Source: Clostridiales bacterium
GTDB lineage: Bacteria; Bacillota; Clostridia; Lutisporales; Lutisporaceae
Direction of reading: 5' to 3'
DNA length: 9,152 nucleotides
Assembly: GCA_012522255.1 (NCBI GenBank)
Contig: JAAYKT010000213.1
Span: forward strand, 1 to 9,152
Positions 5,362 to 9,152 of the stretch are shown piece by piece. Each line of letters starts with the position of its first letter. The first letter of the stretch is position 1. Made by a program: the position numbers and the translations under genes. Below the pieces are notes generated by a model. The model was given only the letters and a program-made list of their open reading frames with translations, searched no databases and was not told where the DNA came from.

Positions 5362-6396
5362 CTATGGTCTCGGTATTCCAAACTTTTCCGGGCTGTATTT
5401 AGCGGCTCCCGCATCATAAATAAGCCAGGATACAAGGGATTCCCATTTCGCATAAAATTCCTTTGCTGTTTCTTCATCCGTATACTTTTCATATAATTTT
5501 TCCAGACTATTTTTAGTAACGTAATCCTCCCATTCTTTTTCCTGGACAGCTTTCAAGGCAGCTTCCCTTAAAATGCTTTTAATCTCTTCAGGCACATTTT
5601 TGTTTACCACTAATGATAACGGAGTAAAAGGTGTATCCAAATATTTCTCCGCCTCCGGGATTACTTCTGCCAAAGTAGGAACATCAGGATATTTATCCAA
5701 TCTATAGGTTGCTGAGACAGCAAGAAGCCTCATATCACCACTTTCCAAATAGCCGGTAACAGTGGAGTAATTGGAATTGGTAAAGTCCACCTGATTGCCT
5801 AAAACTGCCACAATACAGTCACTGCCGCCGGGATAAGCCGTATCAGCGATGTCTAAACCTAACTTATCATAAATCAGCTTCTGCACATGTCCGGAACCTC
5901 CGGGACCTGTATGAGACATTTTTACCTTCCCAGGCCTTGCTTTAATATCACTTATCAAATCTGTTAAAGATTCATACTTGGAAGTTTTATTGACCACAAT
6001 AACCTTAGGATCATTTACCGCAACTATAATAGGGCTAAAATCATCATAACTCATTTCGGAAATGCCCATAACTCTTTGCGTTCCCAAAGAATCAGCGGTG
6101 AATAATACGGTATAACCATCCGGGGTTGCATCCAAAACGGTTTTAGCACCGATGGATCCTGAAACTCCCCCTTGATTTACCACCACCATTTTATTACCTA
6201 AATGTTTTCCCATTTGTATCGCCAATTGTCTGCCGGTTAGGTCTGTGGTTCCGCCTGCACCATAGGGTACAATCATAGTGATTGCCTTTTGGGGATAAAC
6301 TGTTTTCTCCGGCTTTTTTATAAGCCCCTGACATGCTGCTAAAATAAAAGATATACAAATAGTTAAAACAAATAGAATGCTTTTATTACATTTCAA
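5362..6396 (-). CDS. tctC: TctC-family solute-binding lipoprotein
   Basis: This is the extracytoplasmic receptor of the TTT transporter. It binds a carboxylate-type solute outside the membrane and delivers it to TctA/TctB. The 344 residues begin with a lipoprotein signal peptide (basic MKCNK, hydrophobic 7-21, lipobox LAAC 19-22 with Cys22 the lipidated residue). Family features are the first binding loop IVPYGAGGTTDLTGRQLA (42-59), TPDGYTVLF (91-99), the second loop HTGPGGSGH (162-170), YPGG plus NQVDF (188-205) and PDVPTLAEVIPEAEKY (237-252). The start is TTG 6396, with GGAGG (6405-6409) 8 bases upstream; the nearby ATG at 6391 is out of frame and runs straight into a stop. It is the first gene of the transporter unit, 35 bases after the vWA gene. 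Ligand specificity cannot be deduced. Confidence 0.94.
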   Translation of the reverse strand: MKCNKSILFVLTICISFILAACQGLIKKPEKTVYPQKAITMIVPYGAGGTTDLTGRQLAIQMGKHLGNKMVVVNQGGVSGSIGAKTVLDATPDGYTVLFTADSLGTQRVMGISEMSYDDFSPIIVAVNDPKVIVVNKTSKYESLTDLISDIKARPGKVKMSHTGPGGSGHVQKLIYDKLGLDIADTAYPGGSDCIVAVLGNQVDFTNSNYSTVTGYLESGDMRLLAVSATYRLDKYPDVPTLAEVIPEAEKYLDTPFTPLSLVVNKNVPEEIKSILREAALKAVQEKEWEDYVTKNSLEKLYEKYTDEETAKEFYAKWESLVSWLIYDAGAAKYSPEKFGIPRP

Positions 6397-6428
6397 TTTA
6401 AATTCCTCCGTTGTTTCGATTTAATAAT

Positions 6429-6461
6429 GCCTTATTCACGCCGCTTTCTTCTTAATAAGGC
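6429..6461. repeat. Inverted repeat at the 3' end of the vWA gene
   Basis: GCCTTATT (6429-6436) faces AATAAGGC (6454-6461) across 17 bases and spans the stop codon of the vWA gene. The minus-strand sequence that follows is ATTATTAAATCG, with no proper T-tract. This is at best a weak terminator or an mRNA-stabilising hairpin, and read-through into tctC is plausible. Confidence 0.4.
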
Positions 6462-9152
6462 GCTTGTATCCAATGTATCCTTTTTAATTGCTTTACCGAC
6501 TTTATCTTCTTTTATACTTTCTGGTTCATCATTAAATTCTTTCTTACTTTTATAGTTATACATATTTTTCTTTTCTATATCAACCTTATTATCAATTTTA
6601 TTTTCTGTTTTTGCTTCTATAATTTGACTATCATCCGCCTTCTTTTTTATTCTAACCTTTTTTAATATCTTATCTAATAATTTCAAAATCCTATTATAAG
6701 GCAGATTAAGCCTCCTTGTAGCAATATCAGCCAAAAATATTGCAAAGGATAATAGAAGCAAAGGAGTGGTTAAATCTCTTCTTCCTTTTACATCGGACAT
6801 ATTTCCTTCGTATACCTCTTTTGGATTATCAATATATCTCCCACCGCTTTCATTTATCAGCCTATCTAATTTATCCGTTTTTGCATCTATTCTGTATTCC
6901 GGCGAATAAGGCACAGATATGCCGGAACCTACGCTTCTTACTATCTCCTCGTCACTGCTTTGAACAACTTTTATTAAAAAGCTCCCTGTCTCTTCTGCCT
7001 TAAAGACTCCCTTATATTGACCCGGTGCATCTGCATTCAGCTCAATTTCCAGTGTGTCAAGCGAAGGCGTTGTTACTATAGCTTTTGTAGTATATTCCTC
7101 CCTACTTTCCCTTTGTTTAACGCTTATAGAAGCATATCCGCCATCTAAATAAGTGTCAATCAGCAATTCATTATCTTCATAGTTCTCAATTGTCCAGTTT
7201 ATAATACCGTTCCATAATACCGAATTATTTTCCCAATTAACATAATTTCCGCTCCACTTTCCGTTCATGTCTGAATTCCACGCAATAGTTTTACCCAACC
7301 CAAACTGCCACAATGTCAATATAGGATCCCCCTCGTCACTTTCCAAAAGGACCCGTGCAGTATCTTTCGGGCTTGCTGCCACATAGCCGAGCAGATTGGG
7401 CAGACCTGAATTCAATACATTTGAAATGGCTGCATGATTTGAAACTATCTTAGGAGTAAACTCTCTGTTATTTATGTAAGCTTTTGCTGCCATGAAGGTC
7501 TCTTTGGCAAAAATAGTAGGCAAATTGGTATATTCATCCGTCTGATAAAATCTGCCCCCGGCTTTTTCTGAAATATATTTTAGAAGATTTGCATCTGCAT
7601 CATGACCCACAGCTACAGTTGAAACAGTGACACCTAAATTTGCGGCATCAGACAAAACCTGGTCATACCCGGTTTTTTCAGCCTGGCCGTCTGTCAAAAG
7701 TATCACATGCTTTATTTTGCTGTCAATATTTTTTATAGTTTTTACAGACTCCTTTAAGGGAGGCAATATGCTGGTGCCACCTCCGGCCCTTATTGATCCG
7801 ATTTTACTCCTTATTTCTTCCCTATCTGTTGGCTTTTGCGGCTCTACAACCCAATACATAGAATCATCAAAAGCCAAAACCCCTATATCATCCTGATCCC
7901 TGAGTGAATCCAATACCCTTGAGGCAGCTTCCTTTGCTAATTCAATCCTGCCCACCCCACCGCTGCCGTCTGACATACTCCCTGATTTATCTATGACCAA
8001 TAAGATTGACATATCTGGAATAGCTTTTTTGCCTTTCAATTCCATATTCACCGGAAGCACCTTTTCCAATGGTGTTTTATAATAACCTCCCAAAGCAAAA
8101 GAATCGTCTCCGCCGATAGCAACAAGACCGCCTCCGAAGTCTTTGACGTAAGGTTCCAATGCATTAACAAAACCGTTATTCAGCTTCTCGGCGGATACGT
8201 TGGCTGTTATAATTGTTTTATATTGAATCAAAGATTGGATTGTTGAAGGAGCTTCTTTTGCATTATATCTTTTGTAATCCATATTGGCTGCGCTTAGCAT
8301 TTTTGCTATCTCTTCGCCGTCACTATCGCTGCCTTCCAGCAAAAGCACCACAGGTTCATCCAAAACGTTAATAATTGCGGAAGCTTCATTATTTCTATTA
8401 TCACTGTCTTCCTCTGCTTCCAATACTGCTTTGTAAGCTTTAAATCCTGTACTGTCAGCTATGTCACTAAAAACGTATTTATTTTCTCCCTTAGATATCT
8501 CTATAGGCTCCTCCAATGCTTTTTTATTTCCATCAAACAAAGTCAGCTTACCTTTTGTTTTAAAATTGCTTTTTACATTAACAATCAAATTATACTTTTC
8601 ATTTTTATTCAATTGTGACGGAGCTGTCACATTTATAACCGCAGCTTCTTTACCTCTATCCTTTTCCACCAATAAAACTTTAAAGTCAATACCTTTTTCC
8701 CTTAATGTTCCTGCTATTTTAGTGCTGTCACCTTCATTCTCTTCTCCGTCAGTAATAAGGACAACCCTTTTCTTGCTCTTATCAGGTAAAACAGATATTG
8801 TTGTCATTATAGCCTTTTCTATATTGGTATAATTCCCTTTTACTACGGTACTGATTTTATTAAAGGATGGCTCTTTTGATAAAAAATTTTCCATTACAGG
8901 ATCTTCACCGAATAGAATAATGCCGGCTGTATCAGAAGTTTTCATCATATTTATAGCTTCTTTTACAAAGGCCTCCGCAATAGAACTGCTTTCTTTCATG
9001 CTGTCCGATGTATCTATTAAATAAATCGTTGCCGTATCATCCACAGTCCAAGTTAAACCTATTTTTGCACAGATTAAAAATAAAAGAGTAATAAGCAAGC
9101 ATCTAAGAATAACCACTGCATTTTTTTTAGCCCTGCCTTTTCTTTTCAAACC
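6432..9152 (-). CDS. Membrane protein with two vWA domains and a GATase-like domain (5' end missing)
   Basis: The gene is open to the window edge and is 5'-partial. A TTG at 9149 exists, but relatives usually have another membrane segment before this point. Counting from that TTG (905 residues): a basic stretch and membrane helix (11-32); a vWA domain (about 38-165) with metal-site motif DTSDS (46-50), Thr108 and Asp134; a beta-rich linker (170-262); a class-I glutamine-amidotransferase-like domain (about 267-366, VVLLLEGSDSDG to GGGLVAIGGDDSF) with no catalytic Cys; a second vWA domain (378-540) with DKSGS (387-391), Thr459 and Asp487; a beta-rich region ending in GLGKTIAW and NW motifs; and a membrane helix (794-811) with a long, highly charged cytoplasmic tail ending RRKRRE. 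Both metal sites are complete, so it probably binds a protein or polymer outside the membrane. Function is unknown. It lies 35 bases upstream of tctC. Confidence 0.88.
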   Translation of the reverse strand, partial: GLKRKGRAKKNAVVILRCLLITLLFLICAKIGLTWTVDDTATIYLIDTSDSMKESSSIAEAFVKEAINMMKTSDTAGIILFGEDPVMENFLSKEPSFNKISTVVKGNYTNIEKAIMTTISVLPDKSKKRVVLITDGEENEGDSTKIAGTLREKGIDFKVLLVEKDRGKEAAVINVTAPSQLNKNEKYNLIVNVKSNFKTKGKLTLFDGNKKALEEPIEISKGENKYVFSDIADSTGFKAYKAVLEAEEDSDNRNNEASAIINVLDEPVVLLLEGSDSDGEEIAKMLSAANMDYKRYNAKEAPSTIQSLIQYKTIITANVSAEKLNNGFVNALEPYVKDFGGGLVAIGGDDSFALGGYYKTPLEKVLPVNMELKGKKAIPDMSILLVIDKSGSMSDGSGGVGRIELAKEAASRVLDSLRDQDDIGVLAFDDSMYWVVEPQKPTDREEIRSKIGSIRAGGGTSILPPLKESVKTIKNIDSKIKHVILLTDGQAEKTGYDQVLSDAANLGVTVSTVAVGHDADANLLKYISEKAGGRFYQTDEYTNLPTIFAKETFMAAKAYINNREFTPKIVSNHAAISNVLNSGLPNLLGYVAASPKDTARVLLESDEGDPILTLWQFGLGKTIAWNSDMNGKWSGNYVNWENNSVLWNGIINWTIENYEDNELLIDTYLDGGYASISVKQRESREEYTTKAIVTTPSLDTLEIELNADAPGQYKGVFKAEETGSFLIKVVQSSDEEIVRSVGSGISVPYSPEYRIDAKTDKLDRLINESGGRYIDNPKEVYEGNMSDVKGRRDLTTPLLLLSFAIFLADIATRRLNLPYNRILKLLDKILKKVRIKKKADDSQIIEAKTENKIDNKVDIEKKNMYNYKSKKEFNDEPESIKEDKVGKAIKKDTLDTSALLRRKRRE

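Noticed and set aside
6740..8832. Plus-strand frames opposite the vWA gene (6740-7003, 7627-7896, 8461-8832)
   Set aside because: They are antisense to clear vWA-domain coding sequence, with compositions expected of mirror frames.

Overview
The window looks like a chromosomal segment of an AT-rich, spore-forming Firmicute, most likely an anaerobic member of the Clostridia. The reasons are a clear SpoVG gene with a sigma-H-type sporulation promoter, strong AGGAGG-type ribosome binding sites, frequent TTG and GTG starts, intrinsic terminators with T-tracts, and a Clostridia-style MurC. No rRNA, tRNA, insertion sequence or CRISPR array was seen.

Layout from left to right. Positions 111-784 hold a minus-strand gene for an unusual methionine-rich, cysteine-flanked protein of about 155 residues, its terminator, a candidate mother-cell (sigma-E-like) promoter, a large inverted repeat, and the terminator of the next gene. 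Positions 785-1132 are spoVG (minus) and its sigma-H promoter. A 426-base AT-rich divergent intergenic region separates it from murC (plus, 1475-2854), which ends in a long composite hairpin terminator. Positions 3010-6396 (minus) are a tripartite tricarboxylate transporter (TTT) operon in the order tctC, small zinc-ribbon membrane protein, tctB, tctA. Positions 6432-9152 (minus) hold a large membrane-anchored protein with two von Willebrand A domains and a glutamine-amidotransferase-like domain. Its N-terminus runs off the right edge of the window.

How the genes fit together. TctC is a lipoprotein that captures a carboxylate-type solute outside the membrane and hands it to the TctA/TctB permease. 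The 82-residue zinc-ribbon protein inside that operon is an uncharacterised extra component. The double-vWA protein lies only 35 bases upstream of tctC with no convincing terminator between them, so it may be cotranscribed, but its function is unknown. MurC makes the peptidoglycan precursor UDP-MurNAc-L-Ala, and SpoVG is a sporulation and cell-envelope regulator. In many Clostridia these two genes belong to one co-directional cluster (recalled, not checked here); in this window they are divergent.

The points most worth a second look are the octapeptide-repeat Met-rich protein with a possible sporulation promoter, the His-to-Tyr change at a metal-ligand position of MurC, the extra zinc-ribbon membrane gene in the TTT operon, and the use of non-ATG starts by all three tct genes. 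I found no evidence for a wholly new multi-gene system. The Met-rich protein and the TTT accessory gene are the least explained parts.
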